Shown here: positions 40,132 through 51,910 of the stretch, piece by piece
Numbering within the stretch: position 1 is the first letter of the stretch
Layout of the letters: every line of letters begins with the position of its first letter
Assembly (NCBI GenBank): GCA_020081605.1
Contig: JAHREC010000009.1
Coordinates: 992,001-1,056,000, forward strand
Length of the DNA stretch: 64,000 nt
Origin: Albifimbria verrucaria
Taxonomy: Eukaryota; Ascomycota; Sordariomycetes; Hypocreales; Stachybotryaceae
Reading direction: 5' to 3'
Position numbers and translations under genes: made by a program
The notes under the pieces: model-generated
The model's database searches: none
What the model saw: only the letters and a program-made list of their open reading frames with translations
What the model was told of the DNA's origin: nothing

Positions 40132-42336
40132 ATGGCTGATCTAGGGATTGACATCGTGGAGCACAGGGACCAACCAGCTACATCAAATGGGCGAACCAGC
40201 GTTTCACCCAAGCATCGCCCAATGACCATGGAGCCCGACAATGACTCCATCGCCCTCCAATCAATTCCGAGTCCAGATATTCAAAGTGCAACAAGCCCAC
40301 CACTGACACCGTTGTTCTTGTCACCTGCGCTGGAACCCAAATCCGCGAGCCGCGGGTCGGTGTCTCAAGCATCTGTGACTTCGCAGCGATCTAGCCGCTT
40401 CAACATCATTATTTGGAAAGCCCGAGAGCTGCATGTATGGAACGCTCCGATCTTGATGGTATTTTTCTTCGTTGTCGGCTTGGGGATGAGCCTAGCTCAT
40501 TGTATATTCTACACAAGCCTCAACAGACAAATCGTGGGCAACTCGAACCAACAGGAGGAGAAGCTCCGGTAAGAAAGCATCGCGCATCTTGGTGAGGTGC
40601 TCATCTCAAACCTTTCTCCCAGCGTAGGCACTGCACTGGCTTTCTTGACACAGCTCGCTCTTACAGCGAGCGTGTGGAAGTCTTACACCCAGTGGCTGTG
40701 GCGAGCGGTTTATGGCCACTCCTGGACAGCGAAAGGCCTGAACAAGGCATTTGGTGCGGATACGGCACCGTCGTCGATCCTGAGCAGGAGCTGTTCAGAA
40801 ATTTCAAACTCGGAGCCGTCATGGCAATTCTTGCCTGGTAAGTAGCGTGTTTCTCCCAAGAGCGCGATAGCCGTGAATACTAACATTTAAGCAAGGTGTC
40901 TCATACTTCCACCCTTCTTTACACCGGCTGCGTTGTATATTTATCCCAGCACGCAGATGGTCAATACTTCGGAACCGGTCCCGTATGTGGCCATAGCAAA
41001 TAGCTCAGCGGGCCACCAGTTCGCCTATTCACCACCAAAAACACCGATGACACCCCGATCATATGCGTGACACCACCAGGATTTTCACTGGGCCTCGAAC
41101 AGTCCTCACGCTCTTGTCTAGCGCCACAGCCTCTAGCTGGGAAATACTGCCTATCGCTGCGCCATCCAATCATTCCAGCTATTCTATAAACTTCTTTGGT
41201 CCCCTGGTGCGGTGTGAGGATGCCAATGGCACGGTTGCTCCGATCATTGACCGCCTCCTGAACGAACACAAGAGCGTTCGTAAGGGTACCGCTCGCCAGG
41301 TCGACAATGCCTACTTTGGCTTTGTTCCTTCTGTCAACAGTGAAGGGAGATCATTGCGCTCTCGCAACCGCGTTACCAAGGACCATCCATGGCAATAAAC
41401 GAGCTTTGGATGACTTTTCAACGGTGGTCAGTTAACAGCTCGGGGACCGCGTTCGCACAAGGTTCAGCCAAGTCTGTCGACTTTACAATGCTACGTACGA
41501 CCTGGACCTGCAATGGGACCTTAACGTCCAGAATGTCACAGGCCAGGCCACTGCTCATGAAGAGGTTGCTTTCCCTAGAGACGTACCTAATACCGTGTCG
41601 CATATGGAGCGCCACGCATATGCGGCCTTCATGTGGACTCTGACAGATCAACTGGTCGGATCCTTGGGCTGGTTTAAAGAGGACGAGAATCAGACTAGTT
41701 CATTGGTCAAGGTGCCACAGTTTGGCGCTCTGGAAAGTCCGCTCCAACACACCAGCCTCCTTGGCAGCGTGGACCTGGATATCTTTTTCGATTTCAGGAG
41801 CCTTTACGACCTATATGTCAACAATGACGACAAGGACATGACGGGACAAAGACTGCAAGACAAAAACCTCGCAAGGAATCAGACATTGGCTGTGCTGATC
41901 GAGGAGCTGAGCTTTAACATGACCGTTAGCCTCCTGCATAACCAACTCCTAACGTAAGTAGTATCCCTGCTCGTCGCAGCCTTGCGCCCCATTGTTCTAA
42001 CGCGTCGCGCAAAACAGTGCCAACACAACGCGGGTTGTTACTCGATGGACCGATGTTAACCGATACGGATACGTACCGACATCATTGATCATCCCTTACG
42101 CGCTGGCGAACCTAGTGGCTCTCACTGCTGTGGTACTCGGCTTGGTTTCGTTCCTCAAGGATGGGACGTATCCGGACAAGACGTTCCAGGACATTGCTAA
42201 CGCTGCAGGTGACCCTCACATCATAAAGATCATCAAAGACGCAGGACCAGGCTCTAGCGCGGCAAATGAGCTGTCAATAATCAAGCAGGAACTGTGTATG
42301 CAGTACGCAGGCCTTCAGTGTCTCCATCACCAATAG
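40132..42336 (+). CDS. Multi-span fungal membrane protein (family often mislabelled formylmethionine deformylase-like)
   Basis: A cytosolic N-terminus of about 110 residues is rich in Ser/Pro. It is followed by hydrophobic segments: WNAPILMVFFFVVGLGMSLA, VGTALAFLTQLALTASVW, a third (AVMAILAWCLILPPFF), a long extracytosolic domain with N-glycosylation sites (NTSEP, NSSAG, NHSS, NVTG, NMTV) and a last one near the C-terminus (IPYALANLVALTAVVLGLV). The motifs FAYSPP, CEDANGTVAP, RQVDNAYFGFVPS, ELWMTFQRW and LIEELSFNMTVSLLHN recur in an ascomycete family I recall under that misleading name; no deformylase metal motif (HExxH) is present. Introns lie near 40571-40622, 40840-40895 and 41955-42017. 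Several one-base losses occur, for example near 40790, 41360 and 41470. Function unknown; the topology suggests a plasma-membrane or vacuolar protein. Confidence 0.78.
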
Positions 42337-44191
42337 GCACAGCGCCATGATGCTGGAGCTTGGGCCAGTTTGGGGGCAGAATGCAGAGCCGTTAATATGC
42401 TTCCCGCACACCCCCAATGATACTTAATTGCGCATTGCCCCGTCAACGTGTGAAGCGTCACCGCAAACATTCGAAGTGGTTGGCCAGGTCGGATGCTGCA
42501 ACGTCAATGTTCGAACACAAGGGTACGGAAAGAGGCCGAGCCGACCGCGAGGTCGTTCATAAGTAGCTAGAGCTGCCTAAAGGCTGGCATACCCTCGCTC
42601 ATAGATAGAGGGTTGGAGTGGCTGGGGGCAGTGCGGGCGTAAGGCTACAGCGGCCGTCATTATATCATAAAGGACGCACCCGGCCCTCTATATACTTCTT
42701 TCGCCATCGCTCTCTTAGAAAGCGTATACTGTGCATAATGGGAACTATAGACGTAATTAGCTCAAAATGTCAATTTAGGTATCAATTGCTTAATTGCGCT
42801 CGCAAAGAGAGTGTGATATATCCTCCTGTGTTGAAGAATGATGCCCTTCTAGCGATATTGGAGAAACACCTAGGACTGACCTGTCAATGAGAACCTACAC
42901 AATTGAGACTGACTGATGGAGCACACGGTACTGTATCTTACGGACATGGTCGTGGTCTCGGATTAGGAGAATGGCCGGTATGAATGGTTAATGCCTCCAA
43001 TGCCCAAACCCCTGGTTCTCGAGTCCTACATGGAGAGGCATATGGGAACAAGCGAGTGCCGGTGCATTCTTTCATTGCAATAAAGGCTGGGATGCCGGTT
43101 GATCAATGGCACCCAAGTGCCGTGGCAGGGAGGAGGGATCTCTCTTCTAAAGCTGTTGGTGCTGTGTCGGATGATGACATAGGACCTCATCCGATGCTAC
43201 ACACAGGGACAAGGGGTCTTTAGTGGATGCAGGCAAGAGTAAGCTATTGGATCTTGAGTGGTTTTGGGTTGGTATTGGCGTATTGCAACATTTGGCTCCT
43301 AACCGAGGAGAGCAGAAGCCATCAGGCGAGTGTTCGATGACTTGCTTTTCCTTCACCCCTTCCGACATGACCTGGTCAATTCCCACACCACCTTTTGTTG
43401 CAAAATCTAGCGGTCATGCAGGTAAAATTTTTCTCGGTAGCATTGTGGCCGATTCCTTTGCTGCTCCCTGGAAGGTCAAGCCGGATCAGGATATTTGCAC
43501 AACCAACACCGGGTATAAGTGATTGGCTGTGCGCAGCCAACGCCAACCTTGCAGGGTCCCACTGGTCACAGGAAGATTGAGGTGCTTCCCGGAGCTAAAA
43601 AGCCTTCCTTGCTCTGTGGTGGTCGCTTCAGACTGTGAAAAGACTATGTGATCTGTTGGTTGGGAGCATGTTGTACCAGGTACCGCCTCTACCACCAAGG
43701 CATGACTGGGATAGGTGGGCTAACCTTCAAAAGCTGTCACATTTTCCAATTAAGGGAAAACCCGAATATGATATCAAATAATGACTTAACTCATAAACAT
43801 TTAGCCCGTAAACAGCGCTGGCTGGGCTATAAAAGCCTCGAGGCCAACTCCGCAAACCACTTAGCCCACCAAGCCAGTTTCAACCCGCAATGTAATAGAT
43901 CCTCTCAAAACTGCATTTCTCTCACAGACTAGTCTCATAAAAGTATTTCCATTCTTCAAAGCCGCAAATTAGGACATCTTCCTTTAGCCTGAGAAATTCC
44001 AACTCAACAGTGTCATCTCCTCTCCGATCTCCCACGGCTCATGCCCCACTCTAGCCTGCCGTGTCGGCCGGCTCTTCCGTTCATACTTAGGTGAAACAGG
44101 CCTTGAAAGGTGTGTTAATCAAATATTTGAGTATATCTGTGTAATCGGTATTGAGGCTCACCCAAATCTTAGCTCGTTCACACGGAATAAA
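42337..44191. other. Intergenic region of about 1.85 kb
   Basis: Short frames (42618-42890, 43223-43522) overlap frames on the other strand and show no domain. The segment probably holds the promoter of the gene at 44192; CT-rich patches near 43910-44030 fit a leader region. No repeats or RNA genes recognised. Confidence 0.45.
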
Positions 44192-46166
44192 ATGGGCGTA
44201 GACCCGTTAGTCGACGGCGCTTTGCGCCGACGGAATTACATTGGAGGTCTAATTGAGTCATTACGCGATAAGATCGAGAAGCTACAGCTACCTGATACAC
44301 GACATGGGCTGGAAGTTTCGAAATACGACGCTATTATTGAGGCAGAGATGCACTGTTACCGCATTCAAGCCACCGAAGATATCTCTACGGCAAAGAACAA
44401 GCTCGCCCACCTCTTCGATGCCACCAGAAAATTGCGGGAGACGTACGAAAAATCTCGCAACGGCCAATATGCCGAGTACCACCACTTGTTGCTAGTACTC
44501 TGTCAAGAATTCTACCGTGATGTTGTTTCTTCGTCTGAGGAGCTTGCATTACTGTCTGGGCCGGACGTTACAAAGCACCTGAAACCCGGCCCTAAAAGCC
44601 TGGAGACATGTTAGACACAGCAGAACAACACCAAGCAAATCCATCTATGCCACATATTGATCCCTATACGGCCCCGCCACATCCAGTCACCCAGAATGCT
44701 AATTCTCCATGTAAGTCGCCAGCTTCATATCAGGCAACTCAGAACGCCGATGCGACCATCTCATTGGAAGACACCCATCCAGTGATCGCCGTGGCCGCAG
44801 ATGCACCTACCCAATCAAGCCAAATTCCCAGTGAAAATGGAACCTCTGGCCCCAGTAAGCGTCGAGCTTCCAAGAGCTCAGAAAGCACGTCCAAGAGACA
44901 ACGTACACGTCGAACAGTAGATTTTACGGAGATACACCAACCCTCACGATGGGAAACTATGCCTCGCATTCTCTCGAAGCCTGCTCGGAACTCCATCACT
45001 TTCTACATTTTAAGATGTGAAGAGCACCCAGACGTCACTTTCTCTCATGTGAGACCGATGCAGATGGGAAATCAACATCTGAGAACCGAGCACGGTGTCG
45101 AAGCTGATATGAACAAGAATCCCGGCAAGAACTTGGCATATGAAAGACTAAGCGTTGAGGTCTTGGGCTGCAATGAGGAGTTGTTTCTTCGACACAACGA
45201 AATACTCGACAGGGAAATACAGAAGGACGTCGATAGACCCATTGGTACGTCTGTTTCCAAAAGATTGATGCTTAATTCTTATTTGACAAGTGGTGTAGAT
45301 CCGGGGACTTGTCGTGCTGAGAGGAACATGAATGTCTCCAGCACGACTAACAACACTGCACCAACCTCAAACCAGCAGTTGGCTGCAGAAAAGCCTGTCG
45401 CGAGAGGCAATGATCAGATACAATATCGTAGTAGCCAACAAGAGTCCGAAGAAAACGCTAACAGCGTTTTGAATGATCTGACTGACGAAACTAGTGAGTT
45501 TGATGGCACGGAGGAGGAATTGTATTATGATGAAGTAGATGATGAGAATGACCCTGACTGGGAGGAGAACTCGCCCACGCCAACGGGAGAGGCAACCCAT
45601 CCAAATGACTCGAGGTATCGTACGCCTGCAAGGACCAGGAGTAGAACTACTAGGAGTCGCTAGTGGTGACTCTCCATATTCCTCGTGAGCCTCAGCAATC
45701 AGGAGTTCGTGTAGCTGCGAACCGAGAACAAGTCGCCGACCCTGCAAGAGTTTTGCTGCCTGCTGAGGGTCCATCTGTGAAACAAGAGCCACCTGTGTTT
45801 CCTTGGGTGGACCTAATGTCTCTAGATGATGAGGAACAAGCGCAGCCTAATGGAAGAAATGTTGAAGATCGAGCCATGAATCAAGAATCGGGCGTTGATG
45901 GTGCATCGGCAGGAACTACAAGGACTAATGCGGCTCAAAGCCTGGCAGGGTCTTCTATAACCTGCATGGCCTCTACAGCTAGGCCAAATTCAAGCCTGCA
46001 TACTTCGCTTTCGTTTTCTCCAATAGATGTCCCACTAGCAACGGGAGGAGACATGCACGAGCAATTTTGGGTTTCTCAACATGAGATTGAGCGAAGATCC
46101 ACCCAGAATCTGATGGACCCCATGAATCGACCTCTGGCGCCTGTAGCGGAAATGGGTCTGGAGTAG
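44192..46166 (+). CDS. Uncharacterised acidic, probably nuclear protein with a degenerate CxxxH...HxxxxH segment
   Basis: About 658 residues once two one-base losses (A run near 44592, and near 45661) are corrected; the corrected length is divisible by three, so this is one gene rather than three. The N-terminal part is helical (GGLIESLRDKIEKLQ; VLCQEFYRDVVSSSEELALL). A Ser/Pro-rich part with basic patches follows (SKRRASKSS; SKRQRTRRTVDF), which look like nuclear localisation signals. Next is a compact segment with potential zinc ligands: YILRCEEHPDVTFSHV and then GNQHLRTEHGVE. A strongly acidic stretch (EFDGTEEELYYDEVDDENDP) precedes RTPARTRSRTTRSR. The C-terminus is polar and disordered. 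No known family. It stands at the left of a block of zinc-finger genes. Confidence 0.65.
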
Positions 46167-47477
46167 ATTTGACCAAGCATGTAAAGGCGGCAGAGTACCT
46201 CTGTAAGAGCCTGCAAAAGGTTCGACTGGATGGAACATCTGTGTAGAGATAGACAGTGCTTACTTTTCTAATAAGATGGCGTATAAAATCGGGTTTCATA
46301 TTGCGTTGTCTAACTTAATATACTTCTTCTCTTTTTCTTTTTGTTTTCTTCATTTTCTTATTTACTTGTTTATTTATCTTTGTTTTAAAAAATTAAAAAT
46401 ATTTTATTTTTTATATGTATATTAATTTTTTATGTTATTTTTATTTATTTTCTAATTTTTAGAAAGCAGGTAGATGTCTTTTAAGAAAAGAGTTTGTGAA
46501 TAAGAGAAGATATACTCAGTATATGTAAGACTTTTGATAGGAACAATGGTTTATAAAATTCTTCAACTATGTATGTTTTATATTTAAGAAAAACAGAAGA
46601 GATACATGTTATCATTTATTAAGTGTATCGAACAAATCTACATCGTTTGCGAGTAGTTTTGTCACGTTAGCTGCGCAATTGTGAACATAATGAACCAATG
46701 GTCGAGAGTAGATAGGTCCAAACTACAAGGACCCCAGCGTCAGCGAGTGGATTGTCTATGGAATTAATTGAGATATCTCGGCTTAAGGCTACAGAGGTTC
46801 TCAATTAGTCCATCAACAGCTTGCGGCTTTTTGAGTTCGCCTCATCTTTTGCCGAGGCTGTGAGCAATGCACCATGATGTCGCCTGACCGGGGCAACAGT
46901 TGAGTAATATGTTGAAAGTCTGACCACATCATGGGTAGGCGGCAAGGCTGCGGGAAAAATGTTTGACAAAATGCGAAGTCTAGAATAGAAACTGGTGTCT
47001 GCTGACCCCTGGTTCGCAGTCTGTTGGCCCGCCTTGTTGGCTCCGCAAACGCAGCCGTGAGTCACCACAATTGTGGAGGAACAGTACGTCAGACCACAGC
47101 AATTAACGAAGCATTGTTTGCGGGCGTTACCACATTTGCTACTACTCTAGTTGGACATAAATCCAGTTATCGTTGGGGTAGCACACCACTCCAATCTTGG
47201 CACTCCCCACCCCTAGTCATGCCTCATTCAAGGGGCCGTGATTGATTGGCACGCCACAGCTTGAGATGCGCACCGCACACCTGTGCGGCACCGCCTCTAT
47301 CTGGAGATGGGCCTGCCACATCCCGTCATGAAACGTAAAATGACACGAGAAGTTGATAGAAGTTGACTTACCGTGTGTCGGTATTTAAATGCTGTGGTTG
47401 CTCGCCTTCCCGAATTACCGTCATTGACTAACAGCAATGTGTCTCCAACAACCGCTGCTCTTTACTGTCGACGCAGA
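46167..47477. other. Intergenic region with a T-rich tract
   Basis: From about 46316 to 46460 the plus strand is mostly T and A (TTTTTCTTTTTG, TTTTAAAAAATTAAAAATATTT), the most AT-biased stretch I see in the window. The rest is unremarkable. Overlapping frames at 46805-47245 show no domain. The last 100 bases hold the presumed 5' UTR of the HET gene. Confidence 0.55.
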
Positions 47478-49725
47478 ATGAAACTAGTTGACCTTCAGAG
47501 ACGCGAGGTTGTTGATATAGTAGATTCTACGCCTCCTTGTTTCGCCGTCCTTTCACACACATGGTCCCCGAGGAGCCAGTATCGGACCAACGGATCCATA
47601 CCGCATACGGACAGAGACGATCCCTGCCCGTCCATGAGAAGGTTGCCCGCGCGTTTGACGTGGCCAATGATTGGGGCATCGGATACCTCTGGGTAGACTC
47701 ATTATGCATAGACACGTTGTCCACCGCCGAGCTTGAGGAGGGCGTCAATGACGCATCGCGGAGGCTTCGAGCGTCCACGGTATGCTTCGTCTATCTTGAA
47801 GACCTTGCACCCGACGAGACCTCTTTCGACGAGAAAGCGTGGATGCGATGTAAATACTGGAGACGGGTATGGACTCTGGCAGAATTGATTTTGCCCTCGA
47901 GAGTCGAACTATTTGACCAGTCTTGGACACATCGAGGATCCAAGACCGAACCGGAACTCCTCTCTCTTTTGTCTCACATTACACGAATTCCACCGAGCGT
48001 GCTGCGTGACAGCAGCTCTTTGAGTAACATATGTCTTGCCGTTCGAGTCTCTTGGTTGTCAAACAGGATATCAGAGCGGGAAGAGGACCTGGCTTACTCT
48101 CTTGTGCCCATCGTTGGAGTCTCGATGAATGTACGATACGGCGAAGGAGGCGAGCGGGCATTCATACGTCTGCAAGAAGAGATTCTGAAGGACACTCGCG
48201 ACACATCCATCTTGGCGTGGAAGAGCGATGGTAATCAGCGCATACGCGGCTTGCTGGCCTGCTCACCCGCTGAATTTCAACACTTTGCTCACGCAACCGA
48301 GACGGCCGAGCTGGAACCGTGGATATTTGACGGCAGGATTTCCTTTAGTAGTAAAGGAATCCGCATCCACACGCACATCTGCAGCTACGGGACGTACTCC
48401 GTCCTCGGCATTGGAGGGCCGAAGCGAAAAGATTCTGGCTTCAACAATGTCGGACTATATATCAGGAATTGGATGGAGTCTTCCTGAGGATTAATCCAGG
48501 TTCCGAGGCGCCCATGATGATGAATGGGCGACTAGGGAAAATTGACATGGCTCGCAATGTTGAATTTAGGAGATCTGTTAAGATCTCAGCGTTGTGGACT
48601 CCAGTGAGCGTAAATTACGACGAGCACATCGGCAAGACTACACAACTGCCATGGAGGCCAGCGCGGGGAGATCAAAACACAGAACGAATTATTTCAGCCA
48701 CTATAACAGCACAAAGGATGACCGGGATTAAACGAAGCAGGTCTGGAAAAGCCTTGAACTTAAGGTCATACCTCGAAGATGGTCCTTCATACTCTCCTTG
48801 CGACAGTGATTCCTGCACGGAGAGCGAAATGACGGACGAGTCATTGAGTGGCGATTATAGTCTCACGGAAGAAGATAGTGACACAGAGGAGACAATATCC
48901 GGAAGCACTGACGTCGGAAACTGCAGTCTAAGTCGTGATGACGAGCTCCGTGAGGACAAACAGAGGCTACTCAGCTTTGTATACGAAAAAGTAAGGGCTT
49001 GGGTAGATTCGGCACACTATGTTGAGCCACCTTGCGATAATCTACCGCAGCGGAAGCGAGCAAGACTCAACAGGGGCTATTTTCGCTCAAATTCTGTCTG
49101 TAACGAGGAAGAGGAGGACGCTGATCTCGTTGTGCTCTCGCGAGTAGATGGCTACTTCAACCTGGCGTGCCCCTTTCATGTCGCCAATCCGCAGAAATAC
49201 CGACCGTGTTTACTGCTGCATGACCTCCAGACGATTGGAGATGTAATAAGACACCTCCAGAAGCATCATACGGCGCCGCATTGGTGCGCTATCTGTCAAC
49301 AGACCTTCACCCATTATGCAGAATACGATAATCACATACGGACCCGAACCTGCAAGCGCCGAGAGCTGGTTCCCTTCGATGGGCTATTTGAAGACCAAAA
49401 GTCGAAATTAGTCAAGAAAGACAAGGCATATCTGAGCGATGAGAAAAGATGGTTTCGGATCTGGTCCATTGTGTTTCCAGGTACTGAGCCTTGTGGATCA
49501 CCGTACTATATGCAAGGGGTGGAACGCGCAGTGTCGGTGGCCCGCGATTACTGGGATCGACATGGTGACAAATGCGTATCACAGTATTTTGCGTCACACA
49601 TCACTTCCAGACCGTTGATGGGGAAACAGGAGGAGTATAAGACTGCATTGTGTCGGACATTACTACCAGACTTGCTGGAGAAGGTCTACATGGAACACAA
49701 AACTATGCAGAATGACCAGGGCTAA
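47478..49725 (+). CDS. HET-domain protein fused to a C-terminal C2H2-like zinc-finger module
   Basis: About 749 residues. The HET domain is at the very N-terminus: MKLVDLQRREVVDIVD, FAVLSHTWSP, YLWVDSLCIDTLSTAELEEG, VCFVYLEDLAPDE, WRRVWTLAELILPSRVELFD and later YSLVPIVGVSMNVRYGEGGE with DTSILAW. A linker (about residues 420-540) is acidic and Ser-rich (SGDYSLTEEDSDTEETISG). The C-terminal module has CPFHVANPQKYRPC, DVIRHLQKHHTAPHWCAIC, then HIRTRTC, and KRWFRIWSIVFPG with CGSPYYMQGVE. The two halves are separated only by a one-base loss near 48484 (TTC read as TC); a similar loss near 47566 lies in the HET domain. Corrected length is divisible by three, supporting one protein. Known HET domains act in fungal cell-death responses; the zinc-finger fusion suggests nucleic-acid or protein binding, which is inference. 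An ATG further upstream (47373) is in frame but lies before the usual HET start. Confidence 0.78.
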
Positions 49726-50245
49726 TAACACGGTAAGTAACACGAAGGGGTATATAGTCTCAAAATTTGAATTGATTGAAACTAAAAATAGAGGTCATTC
49801 ATCATTCAAAAATCGTCCCTGATGATGTCTACGGCTTGTGAAATCTTGTACTGTTTGCATCAGATACTACAATGGGAAGACAAAAGTTCCACCTACCTAC
49901 CTTACAATCTCTATTAGGATGCAAAGCTTTATTGAACAGAAGGCTTAGAAAATATCTACAATTACTTTAATTTATTGCCTTCTTATTATATTTTTCTTAG
50001 GTGTCTAGTTGTTTATACTTAAACATTTTGTTGATTGTTGGTAAAGATATCTACGCTACACGTGCGAAATTCCTGCCCTCCCACTGCATGTATGTCAGTC
50101 ATGTCCAGAGCCTGGACCATACCCACGGCCGAATGCAAGTAAAAATAATGGGAACAAAAAGGACCAAAAGTCAAAATAAAAGTGATGTCCACCCAAGATG
50201 CAACACGCTTACAGCAACCAAGTCAAAGTGACGCTAGGAGTCGGT
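49726..50245. other. Intergenic region between convergent gene ends
   Basis: AT-rich 3' regions of the HET-zinc-finger gene (plus) and the second zinc-finger gene (minus). No gene is seen. Confidence 0.5.
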
Positions 50246-51387
50246 CTAGCCCTGCGCTGCCGCCGAGCCATCACCAGAGCTTGGATTAAACGCCTGGCTT
50301 GGTGAACCCATGTTACCGCCCAGGTCGTAGTTAAGCTCGACATCGTAGCTCAGGTTGCTAAGGTCTACATAATAGTCGTCCTGCAACCAACTTGGCAAGA
50401 TAAGCTCGTCTTCGCCTTGGTGCAAGCCAGCGGAAACGGGACTCTCAGTGTGGAGCGCGGCGGGTGCATTGTTTGTAAGCATGTCGCTGCTGAGACTCAA
50501 GGGGATGTTAGGGTCCTGGGCAGCGACATTAGGATGACCAGGGTACAAAGGAATGATGTCCGCGGCTTGACTGCCAGGAGCCGGACGCCTCAGCCGCGAA
50601 GGCACCGCGAATGGAGCTCGGAGAATAGCATCGATCACCTCGTCAATCGGTGGCTGCGACCTTGCCAACAACTGTTCCACGGCTCTGTTGGAGCGCGCAT
50701 TGCGTGCCAGAAGCTCTCTGGGCGCATCGAGGCCTTCCTCAACAAAAGGCGATGCAGGAGGCGCGTGGCCTTCAAAGACGATGTTCCAAATGGCGTACCA
50801 CTTGCTCCTGTCGGTGCCGCCGCGCACCGCTTTGATACGATTCACCTCGGCTTCGCTGAGCTCCTCGGTCCCGTTGATACCCTCGCAGGTGCCGAGCTGT
50901 ACGTGCGTCTGGTGGGCCACTATGTTGTTATTCTTCCGCGGCCACTTTGCCCAGCACCTGAGACAGTCCCAGAAGCGTTCGCGGCAGTGATCGCGTATGA
51001 GATGCAGTTTAACATCGGATAACCTCTTCAACTTGTGCTTCTCGGCGCAGTTGTAGTTGTTCTTGGGATCAAACACGAAAAAGGACAAGCCCAGTATTTC
51101 CCGTCAGGTGCCGCGTTCCTCCGATCATCGGGACCGCCGTCCGGTTCGCCGTCCGGTTCGCCGTCGCTGAGATCGTCATCTTTCTTGCCGCGAAATCTCT
51201 TAGCTTCTTGCTTGAGTTTCTGTGTCGTCTTCTTCCTCTTGCTTGTATAGCCAGCGACCGGTTGGTCTGCGGCAGCGGCGGTTGTCGGTGCAAGATTCTG
51301 GATCCAGCTAACAACAGTGAAGCAGACAGGGTTGCAGTTATCCGCAATACTAAACTTGGTGGGGTTCCTTTGAGACTCGCATCTATA
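50246..51387 (-). CDS. Zinc-finger protein, paralogous module to the HET-fused one (5' end unresolved)
   Basis: Reading upstream to downstream: a Lys-rich stretch (SKRKKTTQKLKQEAKRFRGK), an acidic repeat (DGEPDGEPDGG), then the finger module CPFFVFDPKNNYNC, LSDVKLHLIRDHC, WDCLRCWAKWP, HVQLGTC. It is followed by SKWYAIWNIVFEGHAPPASP and a disordered acidic tail (LILPSWLQDDYYVDLSNLSY) that could be an activation-type region. A one-base loss near 51088 (T run) joins CPF to VFDPKNN. The frame is open back to about 51387 but no ATG lies in it, so a 5' exon is missing; the membrane ORF at 51416-51910 on the same strand is a candidate. The basic stretch suggests nuclear location. Function unknown. 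Confidence 0.65.
51134..51168. repeat. 12-bp coding tandem repeat
   Basis: Nearly three copies of a GTCCGGTTCGCC unit, encoding DGEP repeats on the minus strand just before the finger module of the zinc-finger gene. Confidence 0.75.
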
Positions 51388-51415
51388 GAGCTACTTAACA
51401 ACGCACAATGGCCGG

Positions 51416-51910
51416 CTAGCTTAGAAGGTGGATCATACCAACTAGTTTCGGCTCATCCCGTGGCTGGGCGCCGCCAACGAAGGAGACCAAGACTGCGGAC
51501 CAGTATGGGGACGGGCTGGCTTCGTCTTGAATTCTTCTCTCAATAGACAAAACCCGGCTTTTCAGCTTTTCGGTGCGATTGCCGGGTTTCTTGTGAAGAC
51601 CGGCCAGCCGACGCCGAATCTTGCGGCATTGCAGTGCAGTTTTCGGACGTCCGCTCAGGCTGAGCAAATGAAGGATAAAAAATAGAAGCAGGCCAAGGAA
51701 ACAAACAACGGGCAGAATGTGTAGAATGAGGGGCATGGCCCAGGGCAGCAGGATACCTCTGCAAACAACCATGTCAGCTCTTATTGTGAGGACCCTTGAG
51801 CTGAACGTGGGATCTGTCCAGCTTGTAAATGACGAGAACACGGGCGCATAGAGCTGTGGAACGATAGTGGGATACTGAGAGTCACAAACCATCGTGAAAG
51901 CGGGAAACAT
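51416..51910 (-). CDS. Hypothetical membrane-segment ORF, possible 5' exon of the zinc-finger gene
   Basis: About 164 residues from the ATG at 51910. One long hydrophobic segment (LPWAMPLILHILPVVCFLGL and onward) is followed by a basic cytosolic-looking stretch (QCRKIRRRLAGLHKK, KLKSRVLSIERRIQDEA). No family recognised. Near its end a GTATGA donor-like site and a CTATAG acceptor-like site about 55 bases downstream could splice it, with one further one-base correction, to the zinc-finger reading frame. Alternatively it is an independent small gene or chance. Confidence 0.35.
   Translation of the reverse strand: MFPAFTMVCDSQYPTIVPQLYAPVFSSFTSWTDPTFSSRVLTIRADMVVCRGILLPWAMPLILHILPVVCFLGLLLFFILHLLSLSGRPKTALQCRKIRRRLAGLHKKPGNRTEKLKSRVLSIERRIQDEASPSPYWSAVLVSFVGGAQPRDEPKLVGMIHLLS

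Noticed and set aside
40132..42336. Peptide (formylmethionine) deformylase
   Set aside because: The name is attached to this family in databases as I remember, but the protein has several membrane spans and no HExxH or other deformylase motif.
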